64,000 nucleotides of DNA from Plasmopara viticola (GCA_001695595.3 MBPM02000055.1:434001-498000), one strand, 5' to 3'. Numbered from the stretch's first letter, positions 20,996 to 34,362 are shown. Translations and numbers: made by a program. Notes: generated by a model not told the origin, from the sequence alone.

Positions 20996-23121
20996 AAACC
21001 CAGGTTGTTTGTTCGCAACTTTTCTGTATTGAAAACCCACTTGGTCGTATTCTATATTTTATTAAACTGTTACGGTTTAGTATATAGACCCTGAGTTTAT
21101 CGATTGGGAACACAGTCTTGCCATACCACAAGGAGCTTAAAATCAAGGCAAGCACATATTTGTCATGAGAAAATAAAATTGATTGGCAGTCAAAAGCTGC
21201 CTGGACCGGAGCAAGGTGACTCGCTCGTGTGTCTTGCAGAAACACGCAATCGATGGCATTGTCGGAAGTCTCGCAAACGGTGTAAAACGAGCTTACCTTG
21301 TCCAGAAAAGTCGAATTAGGAGCCTGCTGAAGGCTTTTCTTCAAGGCTACCAACAACATTCGGGTGCTGGCCCTTATACAATAGATCGAACAAACTGAGT
21401 ACGAGACTCGCATAACCGTGTGCAATGAGCTAACCCATCCCAGCCACTCCGCCAAAATTTTTTTTTGAAACGTGGCGCTCGCCAAGCCGAAACGGCTCTC
21501 ACTCATTGAGATCCAATGGCCACACCTAATATGCAGATGTGTAGGAATGACAATACTGAACAGTATTTGTAGGATATATAGGCTTACCAATCAGTCTAAG
21601 TAAAGTACAGCTCACGTTTGAAGTGTAAGCTTTATTATATCTTCCAGGCGGATGGCGAATTAAGGCTCGAATTGGCACTAAAATCAGAGCACAACTCAGC
21701 GATCTAAATTTAGTGTCCTTCAATTTTTAGCTACGGCAGATCTGCTGCAAATTTTATGTTGATGCAAATAATGTCTTACGTTTGAAGGGCTACGTAATCA
21801 ACCTAACAGTCGGATATTTAAGCGTTAGTTCAGTTAAGGAATAACTTGACAAAGCGTGACAATCAGGTGCTGCGCATCGCACGCGCTAATCCATAGAAAT
21901 TCGATTTGCACTCGCTCCTGAAAAAGCCTAATTTCAAAGATATAGCGGATTAGCACTAAATAGAGAATGAGAACAGGCTTACAAATTCTGGGGGAAAAGG
22001 ATATATATTTTGGACTTTACAGGTAGTCGATGCTCAGGTAAAGGATAGTGTTTTGTCCCGCATAAACAAACACATATCGATAAATTCACGTTTGTCCGAA
22101 ATTTTAGGCATGATCAGACAACGTGATCTTCTACAAATCGACTTAACCCCCTATCGAATGCGGTCTACAAACTGCACAATTTACGCACACAGTAGCCGGT
22201 CTAATCGATTAGTTACTCTTGGTATGCCATCTACTTACTTCCACACGGCGCATATCATTTGATCTACGATTCGCTAAGATAGATTCAGTCAACCCAACAA
22301 GCACCACTGCGTCAAAAGCCATAAAAAACAAACCAGCCCCGCCAACAGATCGTCAAAGTGAGATCCCAGTGAACTACTCATTTCTTTGATTTGCTCTAAA
22401 GGAATCACATGCATTTTTCATTTAAGACAGAGTAGACTTAAATCGGCCTGAAAGGCAACGTTTGTTGCGTCGTGGCTCAGAGATCTCAAGGACCAGGTCT
22501 TATCAGTGAAACACTTCAATGTGCCAACCCTACAAATACCTGTTAGTAGAGTGAGTCACGCAGCACTGTATCATTAGGCAACGGTCACTATAACGAAAAG
22601 CGTGAAGTTGATGACTCGTTTACGGAAGAGCTTAAGATGCACTGAAAACAGAAAGAATATCACCTGATTTGAATTTTGCAGGTGAAGTGCAATTTTGGGC
22701 GGTTATCATTAACTGAGAAACTACGTCGGGTACCATCTTCGATTTTAGAGAGTGCACAGCGTATGGCATATACACAGCTAAAAGAGTCAAAAAGATAGCT
22801 CCGCAAAACTGACTATGCGTATTGCCGTACTCGCTTGTTATGTTGTGCAGAATATTGCCAGCACTGCAAGTCGTGCCCGTGGTTTTCACAGCTCATTGAG
22901 CTTCTTGGGATGGTAAATTTTAATTGCTCGGTAATGAAGAACAAAAAGCTAGATCCTCCGCTCACATTTTGCGAAAGATTTGACAAAGTGTCATTGGCTC
23001 CGCTTAAGTCAGACTGTCGCTTGCCAGCGAGCCATTCGAAGTTGGCAAAAGCGTCCAAGATATCAGGAATTTATTTTCAAAGTGAATGCTTGAGCATACC
23101 AAAGTTTTTGGAGTGGAGACA

Positions 23122-23166
23122 GCCCATCTATCTCTTAATATTCTAGGTTCGAACCTGACGGCGGCG
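23122..23166 (+). pseudogene. tRNA-Lys(CTT)-like relic lacking the D arm
   Basis: GCCCATCTA matches the 5' end of eukaryotic tRNA-Lys. It is followed directly by CTCTTAAT, the tRNA-Lys(CTT) anticodon loop, and then by a B-box-like AGGTTCGAACCT. The D arm is missing and the 3' acceptor strand (GACGGCG) no longer pairs well. It is a degenerate tRNA-derived relic. Confidence 0.35.
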
Positions 23167-23201
23167 CGTAATTATGTTCTTAATAATAGCGGCGCTTGCC
23201 T

Positions 23202-23610
23202 TCATAATTGACGAAGGTGAGAAAAGCGAGAGGGGTAGCATTTGCGGCTCACTGCATGCACTCCGTTATGATATCGCTCGCTATTTTTATCTAAAGAAGG
23301 TAACCCAAGAGCTGGTGAGCCGCCATTCCGACAAATTGGACTCTCTTTTTCAAGCAATGCACTGGGTACCCCATCTTTGAGATTCTGTCTACTAAGTCTT
23401 GAAGCCTTGAGAGTGCAGTCGTGTTTCTCCGCGAGCATGTTGCTCGACGCCCGCCTTTGAGACAGGATCGTGGCGATCCATGCCCTGAATTGAATTCCCG
23501 CTTAGCTGTTGGTTCGACCTCGCGTGGCTGAGTCTGCCTATGACCCGATGCCATCGCCCTGAGTCCATGTGATTCAAATTATGCGGCTTAGGCAAGCAAA
23601 TATAATACAC
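23202..23610 (-). pseudogene. Overlapping unassigned minus-strand frames
   Basis: Three overlapping minus-strand frames (23610-23392, 23554-23291, 23438-23202) are rich in Arg, Gln and Ser. One contains ALSRLQDLVDRISKMGYPVH. The frame changes suggest a broken coding sequence, possibly a retroelement gag-like fragment, but there is no motif that would prove it. Confidence 0.2.
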
Positions 23611-23910
23611 TGTGTAATTTCATATACGCTAAGAAATATCAAGCGTACACGCCAAACTATTATATTTTATGATCTTATATAGCGCGAGCGCACTTATGTT
23701 TAAAGACCACGGTATGTGCATTTGTAGACAAATTCCGAAAGTTGAGACGCCAACTTGTTTTTCTCTTTCGGTCTGAGCATTCTTTTAGAGTTTTTGGCTA
23801 TCCAGCGATATGTTTCCTACGTATTTAGTTTCTAAACGCAATGTCTCAGACTTGCTTGTGCATTATGGGATGGATTCTCTTAGCACGATGCTTGTCTATG
23901 ATTTGCTAAG

Positions 23911-23942
23911 CAGCGTTTGGCCCGTTCAGCGTTTGGCCCGTT
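23911..23942. repeat. Perfect 16-bp tandem duplication
   Basis: CAGCGTTTGGCCCGTT occurs twice back to back (23911-23926 and 23927-23942) without mismatch. Confidence 0.85.
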
Positions 23943-25419
23943 AAGGCACGCACGGCATTGTTCAATATTTTTTTTGGTCAAGCAAGCAGCTCTAGCACCT
24001 TATTATGTCTGCGCTTACTATGCATAACATGTCTTTGACGGCGCTATCTACCAGCTTTGTCTGACCATTTCTCAGCGGATGATTTGCTGAGGGCCGTATT
24101 CCACCTGTTTCCTCGCTCCCCGATACCTTTTTTAAATTTAACTTCTAAAGCTGGGACTCAGCCGGAGACAATCGACTCTGGAAAATCGTGTTGCCTTATG
24201 ACACGATTAAAAAACAGCACTGCTGTTGAACATCGTCGTCCATCCGCAAAGTAAGTCATTTTGCTGAAAAGTCAGCAAAGATCACACTAATAGTATTGCT
24301 TGCTTTGTCCTTTCCAGGCCAAACAGTTATGGACTTAAGTCCGCGCAACGGTGCAGACAAGGTTTCCAATATTGAATTTAGAAGTGCTTGCCAATCCATA
24401 CGGCTTCATTAGGCCGTGAATTTCACTAATTGGTGATCATGAACCTCGTAAAAATACAATATTTGAATCTTCATCGTACTCATGATCGGTTTTATAATAC
24501 AAATTCTTGGCTACTATTGAGAAACGAGCACATCGCGTCTTGATTGTGCTAAGAATTCTTTGCTGAGTCGCAACACTCATCTCCCACCAGAGTTTTCAGC
24601 AGATCTAAGCATTCTTTAGCTCGCGCATGTGCGGCACGAATTATATTTGCTATTAATGAAGACACAGTTGTGACTAGAACAGTGGGTATTGCGATAATGA
24701 ATTGGGCCAAACATTGTGTTTTTCTTTTGAAAGCTTCACCCCGAATATCCATTCAGCAAAAAACAAGGTGCCTGGCCATAGATAAGGCGACTGTGTTGTA
24801 GTGTGTAGTAGCGCATGATCTGAACTGGCCACAAAAAGCTTAAAGCCTCTCATTTGAACCTTGAGCCTGATGAGATCATATTTCATCGCAAGAAGCTCAT
24901 GTCATGGACAGAATACTTTTTTCGGTAGCTCAAGGATTCCAAAGATTAAGCGCAATTACTAGATCGAGTCGTCTCGTCACTTCTACGTAATTTGCTCCAA
25001 GCTTATGTGAGTAATTGGCAGAGACGAGTCAATTACTTGCGTCGTTTCAATTTAATAGGCTCGGTCAGTCTACAGTAGTCTTGACCATAACGAATTTTGC
25101 CCGAAGGCCATGCTTTATGTTTAATCACCCCACAGTAGAAAAAAATCTGAGCCAAAAAAGCTTAAATCTGCATCATCGTGAAGCTTATTCGTGCTATTGT
25201 ACTGTCTACGAGTGAACGAGGTGGCTTAGTAATATTTGTTTTTCCGTTATATAGGTCCGAACAAATGTGTCATCAGACAACTAATTTCCGCATGCTATTG
25301 AGTGGTCTTAAAGCACAGCTAGCTTCTTTTCTCAAAAACACTGCTCGGAGCTGCGCACGACAAGATTGACAGAAAAGACATATCTAAAGCTTCTTAACAT
25401 GTGAGTGATTTAAAGTTAC

Positions 25420-25510
25420 GATTATACGCATTGTTGTGTCTCGATTGCGTCTGTGCACGTCTAGAAAGAGAAAGAAGACGGAGCTGTGGCCATACAAGAT
25501 CGCACAACCC
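25420..25510 (-). repeat. Isolated single copy of the 100-bp satellite unit
   Basis: This stretch matches one monomer of the large array at 45.4-64 kb, in the inverted orientation. It contains TATACGCATTGTTGTGTC, GCGTCTGTGCACGTCTAGAA and GCTGTGGCCATACAAGATCG in the same order and spacing as the units around 59.36-59.55 kb. No neighbouring monomers are visible on either side. Confidence 0.75.
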
Positions 25511-26870
25511 ATGGTCACTCTTCTGGAAGGAATGTGGTAAGTTTTTTTTACTAGGTTAAGAGCTATAAGTCAACATCCTGCCGGGCCCTTTTATAAAGCA
25601 AATTCGGCGTTTGTGCCAAGAAGGTGGTCGCATATGGCTTTTGTAATTGTGTCCAGTGCGCCACGTACTGCTTGGCTTTCTCACGCGTTAAAACCACGCT
25701 GAATGAGAAACTCACTATTTGAACTCAATCATATCTTTTCCTTTGCCCGAAAAAATCCTCCAATGTCACTTCACCGCTCCTTTTGTTAAGGTCGTTGTCG
25801 TGTCCTGCAGTACTTGAGTCGATTTCATGACTTAAGCCTCTATCAGGTGGTAGTACAGAAGGCGGTCTCATAAAACACGCCTTGTTTATTTTCGCGTTAA
25901 GATCAGTGAGCCCTTTGGGACCGAGGTAAACTTCGTAGTATTCGTTCCGTCTCAGTGCTCTTCAAGATTGCTGCATTTGATATTAATGAGAAGTCGGTCT
26001 CATTCTCACCACAACTTTGGCGATCACGCTATCTTATAAGCCTTTTCAGGCTTTGTCATTGACACCTCGTCCATTTTAAGGTAAGGATAGACTACAGGCT
26101 CACCTTGCCTTCGGCTTCACCAGTATGCTCTCTTAAACTGTATGCAAGCGAGCGCTGTCCATGGCAGACTTTGCTTAATAGGCTACGGACCACTCAACAC
26201 GCAACGTCAAGGCATGTTTTTTTTGCCTCGGCCTAAGGCCAATCCATTTTCTGCATCGTTTGCAGTGACCGTAGCTTACGACGAGCATTACACGGTAAAA
26301 ACGTACCATCTCACGTACATCGACAGGGCTTTGCTCTAAGGTTTTGTCGGACAGCCAGTTACGCCGTTCGAGACATGTGCTATCCTTTGCAGAAGTTGAT
26401 ATGTGTTTTGACGGCCACCTATACAAACTTGCTTCTATCGCCTTAACTAAATGCCACCCATGTCATTAATGATTGGGAGTGAGTTCCGTGTCTTACAAGC
26501 ACCGCTAAATTGTTTACGTATCACTCCTCGGGTAGTAGTAGGACCTCGCCAATACCACTTTGATATTAAGTCAACATGAGACCCAGCAAGTGTTGTGTTG
26601 TACGAAAGTCGCTTCTTAGGCTACGCGTCACTCCACGTTCGTGGTAAGGCCTCAACCATGCTGGCTGTATCTAATTCTGACCACGTTGGCACCGGCTTTC
26701 AGCAACTGACATTTAATACGAGAATCACTCAAGTATTCACGTGCCCCTTTACACTCCAGACTTTTGCTATTAAAGCTATTAATGACTTTCTAGAGTTTAG
26801 CGCCTCGATCGAAATAATCCAGCGTTTGTGACAGTTGCGTTTTTGCTTCTCTAAATGGGTACTCATATTT

Positions 26871-26980
26871 GACCACACTAGGAGAAAAATGGGTGGCACT
26901 TAAGATCCAATCAATTTGGACTTTGGACCACACTAGGAGAAAAATGGGTGGCACTTAAAATCCAATCAATTTGGACTTTG
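26871..26980. repeat. 55-bp tandem duplication
   Basis: Two adjacent units (26871-26925 and 26926-26980) begin GACCACACTAGGAGAAAAAT and end AATTTGGACTTTG, and differ at one position (AAGATCC versus AAAATCC). Near identity indicates a recent duplication. Confidence 0.9.
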
Positions 26981-29332
26981 TAGTCCGCTAGTCCCATACA
27001 CAGGATATATATAAAGGTCCACAATTAAATAAAGTTCTTTGCTATGAAGAAAACACGAGAGGAATCGCAACTAGATCAAAGAGAGATATGTTGCAAAGTG
27101 AGCAATTATAAAACCATGTTGGTGATTTCCTAGATAGCTAACTTCTTCCAGCAGTAGATCGTTCGGCACAGTTGGCCAAGTTAGGCATCAAAGATACTCC
27201 AAAGTTTGCTTTATTTGACTCGTCAATTTGAGCAACCAGCGAGCCAGACTGGCAAGCACAATTTGTGTTATAATTTTTTTGGGACCAAGCTCTGTTACCT
27301 TCGCTTTCTCTCTGAGACATTTTTTAATCCAGCAGACTATCTCTCGTTAACTGGGTTCTGCTGTTTTAATGCCCTATATCAGATCAGCCCCACGCTTAGC
27401 GCAGAGACCACCCCATCCACAATGACAGGTATCACCGCAGATGAAGCATCGGCAAGCTGACCGGTAGCTTGTAAGTCTCTCTCCTTCTCATCAGCATTAG
27501 TGAGACTGGTGGAGACCGGACAGCCTGATATACCCTTGCTCTGTGCTCCCCTACCCGTGCCGTCGCAGACTTATACTCTTTTTTAAAGCTTTTTTTAAAG
27601 AGATCAGGTGCATGCGGAGAAATAACCTCCTGAGTCGGTCTCGTGCACAATTTGTTCATTTAATTGATTAATGCAACCTCCTCTGTTAGAGAAATAGTGT
27701 GAAAAGAGATTCTAATTCTTTCATAAAGCTCACAAGCTTTACTCTCATCGCGCTGTCGGAGCTATTTAGCGAGGTTTGGAAGTTTGATTTTGTGCCATTT
27801 TTTTATAGAAGTGCTCTGGTCGACTTAATCTGATACGTATAGCAAATGAGCAAAGTAGTAGACGAACCACTCCGTCGGCAAACAACCGCAGTCTATGCGC
27901 TGATTGAGACATCTCACATAGCATAATACTTGTCTGACAAAATATTCCAGGAGAATAAACTTGTGGGCTCGTTGCGCTTAATATACAGATTTGTTTATAA
28001 CATTCACTCAGATCGCCATGCCTACAATAACAATAAGTGTCTTTCTCTGGATAGTAGTTGCAGCTTTGTGCTAAGATAAAATATATGACCGGATTGAATA
28101 AACAAAAGCGCAATTATACGTCTTAAATATGAGGAAGGCAATTGAAGTCCAATGTATTGTCACGGGTGAGCGTTTACTAATTCTTAAAAACAGGCTAATC
28201 GCTTTTGGATAAAATCATATAGCAGTGGTACGGTAAGGAGACAGCCACGCTCGAAGTACCGAGAGTTGATGAGAAAGTAGAAGACGCCATGTTATGTCAA
28301 AGTTAGGCTTTAAAGATAGCTTAACAGCTGCAGAAATTCACCCACCAGCGAAATTCGATTAGCGGGAGCTAATCGGGCAGCAATTTAGCTCGAAATACAT
28401 TCAGGTCGTTCAGCTTACCAGCAGCTGGTAAAGTAAGTAGAGATTTATCTACACTTTATTAGTACAAACAACACTAGCTTTCTTTCTTATTATTATCATT
28501 ATAACTGGTGTGTAATATTTTTATTAATTAAATTTTTTTCCAATAAGTGAAAAAAATAATTTACTTCTGAGTTATTGACAGTGACGATGAGACATGTTCA
28601 CTTCGAGATATGTGTGACAACGTCTTCCTTGCCCGCACTTTAAAATAAAAAAAATCTCGGGTCTGCTTTCAATAGCTGCCGGCAAAGCTTACATGCTTTA
28701 AAAAATGCAATAGCTCACAGCATATAGATCGGCCGCAAAGAAGAGCTACTTTTCAAAGTTGATGGCCTAAAATAGCAGCCAACCTTAACAGAACGACTGG
28801 TGGATACTAAGAAAAGACCCTGTTGTATACGCTAAAATTTATCCGAGACTCCGGCTAGAGCGCATTCAGTTTGGGGAAAAGATAGAAAGAGTCGCATTTT
28901 CCCTGTAATTTTAAGCGGTCGTTTCATCGAAAGCGAAGATGAAGCCCTCTCGTGGATACGTATACTCACGATACTCTTTGCGCCAAATCTACCGCTTCAT
29001 GACTATTCAAGTACAGGGTGACAAGCCGAGCAATAACTCATTATGATACTTCTAACCTTAGCGTTTCGCTTAAAGAAGCCGGCAGCACTAATTTAAAATT
29101 TAATTGGCTAAGTCCTGGCTTGCGACTGCGATATGTTTCTGTATGTTGGAAACGTATGGTGGTGGCAATTGTAAGAGCGACCTCACACTCTGGATCCCTT
29201 TAGATTTATATATTGGTAGTCCGCTTATGGTAATTAAACAGTGCTGCTTAATCATACCAAATACTAACTAATTTGTCATAAGACGTGAAGTATGCTGCCA
29301 CCGCTAGTGTCTAATGAGTTTTGTGTGAAGTC

Positions 29333-29343
29333 GGGGGGGGGGG
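29333..29343 (+). repeat. G11 homopolymer
   Basis: Eleven consecutive G residues stand in otherwise A/T-rich sequence. It is a mutation-prone tract and a common site of sequencing length error. Confidence 0.9.
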
Positions 29344-32113
29344 ATTTCACCTCAAGAGCTTCAGAAAATGTGAAATCCCAATAATCTGACGTCGAAAACG
29401 CTGTTCTCGTGGTAAATAGTGTCGTTTGAAAAAATGCGCTTCCCGCTGCTACTAGTAAGGATGATTTTTCCATAAACAAGCTCACCTCAAACTTCGTGGT
29501 GGTCATTAAAAAACCTGTGCTCACAGAAGCATCATGATGCAGATTAAGAATATAGAGCAACAGTCCATTTGCAATCAACGACGAATCTTTGGCCAAGCGA
29601 CCTCGTAAAAGAGGTAACGCTTTTGTGACATGTCGACTTTGCTGAAGCTGTTGCAAGCAGAGAGGACGGCTTCTTGCCCTTTTGTACCCGATGATTGAAA
29701 GGTATTTTGCTGTTATCAGGAGCTTCGTGAGTCGTGAGTACTACAGGTACGGCTTGTATTACCCTTCGCTCATTTGAGCCGCCAAACGAGCTCTAAGTCC
29801 ACACCTGCGGAACCCTTCCTCTCCATCCCATTTAATACATATCAAAAGCGCTTTTGTTGACGTGAACATTTTTGATTTTTTTTACGAAAATGTATTGAGT
29901 CATGACTAATTGCCAGCCTAAAACCAGTCGGCTACATAATGAATGTCCGAGCAATAAATGATTAAGGAGCTACACGTGCCTTATTTCAATCTTTCGTGTA
30001 GACCAAAGGACTCGTGTCAAGGCCTCCTATAGTCAACTCGTTAGACACGAGCTTGCATTCCACCCAGAACTTAAATCTAGGCAAGATTTAGCACAATTCG
30101 AGTGGACCTTGTGCTTTTATTTGTCTCGTAAAAGCTCTAAACTATGAACCTCTGCTTATCAGACATAAGCGCTCGACCGAAGAGCGGACAAGGAGTGCGT
30201 GAAGTATACTGATCGTTCCGAACTCGCGGTTTGCACCAAAAGGGCTTGCGTGCGTGTCTTAGGTAAGCGCGGCGTCCTTTTACAATTGGTTTGCTTGTGG
30301 TATGAGCTGCAGGCTGACGAGCATAGCTCGATCTTTGTTGAGGAGAGCATCTACTCTCTTCACCATCTATTGTGGCACTTTTCGAAAAATCAATCGTGAG
30401 CTTGGGTGCTATGACGCTGAGATGTGTGGGTCTTTTCAGATATAAGGCTTAAAAAACTTGCTAATTTTAGCACATAGTGACCGACGTGCCTGGTGCGAGT
30501 GCAATTTCTTAGCGACCGAATCGTCTTCCGACTGCATAACGTAATCACGCCGGGATGTTGCATAGTATCAAGCACTGTGAACTTGGCTCATGTCTTAATT
30601 AAGTTGTCTGTATTAAAACCCTATAATATGCCAGATGCGGGCGGCAAGGAAGTTGGTCGACGCAATGTTCAAGTGGCTTCAAAGCCCACTCAGTAACAGA
30701 GTTATACATACGAGTGTGTGCCACACTACTAGCTAATGATATAATCAGATTGTAAAATAGGTCAAGTGATCTTCCAAAGAAGGCAATACATAAACATATG
30801 AGTTGAAAGAAAAGTAGTACATGGTCGAATGACCAGTGCATGTATGTAGATTTCACTGTTATATCGTAATTGCAGGATGTTTACCCCACACGGAAGTCTA
30901 TCGACCAATCTTAGAAACAACCAACTACAGACAAAAATTTATATTAGGACTTGACTCTTAGACTAATACTAATTGATTTGAAGAAGAAAGCAATCTGTGA
31001 TGATATATATCGAGTGACGGTCAGAGAATTGAACTCAACTTTCTTGAAATGATTAGTTATTGCAGCCTCGTTCCACCCAGTAGCTCTTGTACCTGAGCCT
31101 CCGAGACTGATCATTCGCGAAATGAGGCTGTATGGTAGGACATGCAAGATGGGCTGAACGATCTGACAGTCTTGCCTGGACCTTAAAAAAGGCAGTAATG
31201 GCCCGGTACGAGCAATACGCGTTGAAAAGCGCTTTCCCGCCATAAGAAAAACGCTTTATTCAATCCGCTTGGACAAAAGACCACGGAGCCATTTCCATCA
31301 ATAATGCCGAGGTATTCTCCTAAGCCGAAGGTGCTTAGGGTTAGCGTAAAGACATTTGAAAGGATCGAAGAGAGAACTTTTTGCTTAGGTCAAAATGACC
31401 ACGGTGTCTACCTTGTTTAAGACAGAGCAAATGAGAGAAGCCCTGGCCACTATGAAGCTCGGTGGGTGAGCAAGCAGATTATCAGATGCATGCAAAACCC
31501 TAATTAGCGGCTTCCTTTTCTTAAATAAGCCAAAGCGTCAGCTGGCACATATCATGTCGCCATCTAGCTCTGAATGCTAAAAGAAACCACCCTTCTTTGC
31601 CCCCTCACCAAGGTAAGAGGATAGCGTAATCTCTGATGACTGTGAGCAGAATGGCTCATTGAGCGGCTGGTCGGACACGAACGGATGTCAAAATGGCATT
31701 TATTTTGATGCGATCATGCTCGAGCTTGCAGAATTTGTTGTCTTTGACCCCGTTCTGTTTGATAGAGCTTGGCACCAGCTTAAACACGCTTACAGTGAAC
31801 CATCCGCCAAGCGATAATTATAATAAAAAAGTGAATAGCGCCATGAAAGACGTGTAGCGCAAAGTGTGCGCAGATACACTAAGATGTTGGACTTGCATGC
31901 TTTTACTCGTGGGATTCATGTTATACAGCGCCGTCCATGCCTGAATTTCCAACCTAAAGAAGCTTAGCGTCAATGCTAGATTCTTTTCGAAGAATGCATG
32001 CACAAGCAATTTCAATTGTTTGAGCCGTTGATAGTAGATCATACTCATACCCGACCGCGGGAGGTCGACCCGACAGTTGGGCTAGAATCCAATCATGATA
32101 ACGTAGTCAAGGC

Positions 32114-32528
32114 TTATAAGCTGATCGAATAAGATCTGAAAGTCTCAGAAGGTATCCAGTGTATGTCCCGGCGAAGATAGTCAAGGTCGTCGATGTTACG
32201 GCTTCGCAACGCTTGAGTTACATCCACCAGATAAAAAACCGGTGACATCAAGCCAAAAAGTTGAAGTTTTCCACTCATTACCCTTTTCTTCCTCTCCTTG
32301 ATAAAGAGAACGGGCGCTGTTGTCATGACGCTGTAGATCACAGTGATAAGCGTCTTTGACATGGATACGCTTCCTGCCTTCAGGGATGGAGGAGCTAAAG
32401 GCACGAGCAGAGCTCATGTCGAAGTCATTGATGACCCCTGCAATTTTTTTTGTAGGAGCATGCTGTTGTGTACAGTAGAACAGGCTGCTACTAGTCGACA
32501 ACGAGTCTTCAGCCCAGCGAATTTGCAC
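32114..32528 (-). pseudogene. Weak kinase-like fragment (FunK1/crinkler-type?)
   Basis: Two overlapping minus-strand frames (32528-32196 and 32404-32114) suggest a frameshifted coding remnant. The first contains KIAGVINDFDMSSARA, which resembles the 'GV--DFD-A' metal-binding segment of fungal-type (FunK1) kinases. No other kinase motif is convincing, so this is tentative. Confidence 0.22.
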
Positions 32529-33048
32529 TAAGGGTACCGTTCCACTCGCACATCAATTTTTTTAAAGCTGTTGCAAGACGCAAGCATCGATTACATGTTA
32601 ACAATCTAGCTCTTGGATGTGCGCGTGACCTGCGCTGAGCAATTGTAAAGACCGAATAAGTAATGCCACTGGCATTCATCACATTTGACATAGCCTCGTG
32701 AGTGAACACAGTAGGCTCGTCGGGCTCGAGCTTATTCTCACCCGCAAATTAATAATTGAGCAAGCCTTTTTCCACTATCACTGCACCTTGAGCGCCTCAT
32801 TAAAGAAATTTATTATGAGCATAGGTTTATCAGCACAAGCGTGTTTATTAAAGATGAAAAGTGAAGTGCGTGGAGTGTACAGTGAGACCACTAGACATTC
32901 GCGAGGATGCAATGTATGGCGCACAGTTTTAAGGGTGTGTTGCTCAATTGAGCGCAGCGTATATAGGCACCACTCAGTGACCCTTATAGAACACTCGACT
33001 CAATGTTAAGAACCGCAGGCTCTTGAGATGTCGTCGAGTGGGTCCCTC

Positions 33049-33091
33049 ACTCTCTGCTGTTTACAGAGAGTAGAGAGCTAGAGTGCTCTCT
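33049..33091. repeat. Two adjacent small perfect hairpins
   Basis: ACTCTCTG (33049-33056) pairs with CAGAGAGT (33064-33071) across a 7-nt loop. Immediately after, AGAGAGC (33072-33078) pairs with GCTCTCT (33085-33091) across a 6-nt loop. Such short repeats can arise by chance in CT/AG-rich sequence. Confidence 0.6.
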
Positions 33092-33861
33092 TTAGACAGA
33101 GGACGGTAAACGCGAATGAGTGCCTACGAGCATTTACTTCGTCATCTGACGAAATAACTTACATACATCGGGAGGACATGCGTTGTTTAGACACTGTTGA
33201 CTTGGCTCGTGTTTTTATAAATATCACTAGTTGCGTAGCCAAATGAGCTGGATCTGTGCGTCACGATAACCGGTGGTAATCATTCCGTTTGTTAGAAGCA
33301 CTTTTGAGATGCGACACAAGTCATAACGGCGACGTCTGACAAATAGAAAAGTTTGAAGAAAACAATTTACTTGTATAGCCTGAAAGAGTCCAAAGTAATT
33401 CTTTTCACATTAGTTGGTGGTATTACCATTTAGTGTGGCATAAGCCAAGTGATGTTTTGAGCATCAAAAAAATGAAGCTGAGGGAGGACCTGGTACATAG
33501 TCCATATTAGTAGTAACTACTACGCTAGATAGTAATTATAGGAAATTTAGTTCCTCACACGTTAACGACCATTCCGAAATTGGAAATATAAAACTTCCGC
33601 TAAGTTCTGGTACGACTAACACTCTCTCCTCGAGTCAGACAAAAGGCGAACTGCTCCTGAGTATGGAACAAAGATTAAGGTCCTAGACTCTTCCTTCCTA
33701 TAATGGATTACTCGAGCACATCCGCTACGAAAAATAAAAAAGGGCGTATGTCAGATCCGTTGTGCCCAACTTAATTTATTAACTCCCTGGTGCACCGTCC
33801 GAAGATCTTTACGTGGCGTAATGTTCTCTCCAAGGCGGTCTGATTAACCGAGCAAGCATCA

Positions 33862-34362
33862 TTGAGTCAAGAGCCTAAAAGAAGCACAGCCAAACTTGCC
33901 GAGAGATATACCTCAGCAACCCACAACCCTCTCCAGTATGGAGCGCAGCGAGTGATTGAAGCCTCGCAAGTTTCGCGAATGTCGATCCATCACAAAATTC
34001 TAGCTTCAGCTTACTGTCTGCATGCCTTTCTAGATTCTTTTAAACAGATAGTCGAAGACTAGATGCACACGGGGACTGAATGAATATGTTCCCCAGTTGC
34101 AGAGCCTTCAGTGAGCAATGAACAGTCCATTGAAGTGCCAAACGGCCAAGACCGTAAAATTGCTGTAGTTTCGGTCAAACGATGTGACAAGAAAAGGCAG
34201 GCACCTTGTGAAGACCTTTCTTCCAAATTTGTTTTGTCAAGACGTGTTCTTGTGCAATTTAGATATAATGAAATAATGAAAGGCCTTTGGCAAAGTTCGG
34301 AGGCCTCAGCACAAAAAGAAACAAGTGAAAATTTTTTGCGACCGCAAAATAGTATGTAAATG
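33862..34362 (+). pseudogene. Two unassigned coding-like fragments
   Basis: A frame at 33862-34062 (containing KLAERYTSATHNPLQYGAQR) and one at about 34081-34362 (containing FVLSRRVLVQFRYNEIMKGL) have balanced amino-acid content but lack proper starts, and lie in different contexts separated by stops. They could be exons of a dead gene. I do not recognise them. They sit just left of the TIR element. Confidence 0.25.

Larger units (their letters stand above)
20996..25419. other. Gene-poor stretch with broken fragments
   Basis: No intact gene was seen. The 212-codon minus-strand frame at 21590-20952 overlaps the 3' end of the coiled-coil gene, has no recognisable domain and is compositionally unlike a protein. 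Listed separately are the tRNA-Lys-like relic at 23122, the minus-strand fragments at 23202-23610 and the 16-bp tandem at 23911. Confidence 0.35.
25511..33861. other. Long gene-poor stretch
   Basis: More than 8 kb without an intact gene that I can recognise. Only short frames occur, none with a known domain except the weak kinase-like fragment at 32114-32528. Listed separately are the 55-bp tandem at 26871, the G-run at 29333 and the small hairpins at 33049. A very A/T-rich part lies at about 28440-28570. A TATATATAAAGG near 27006 and an AATAAA shortly after look promoter- or LTR-like, but no paired LTR was found. Confidence 0.35.

Noticed and set aside
20952..21590. 212-codon minus-strand frame as a gene
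   Set aside because: It overlaps the end of the coiled-coil gene, shows no domain and has an unremarkable Ser/Ile/Leu-rich composition typical of A/T-rich antisense sequence.
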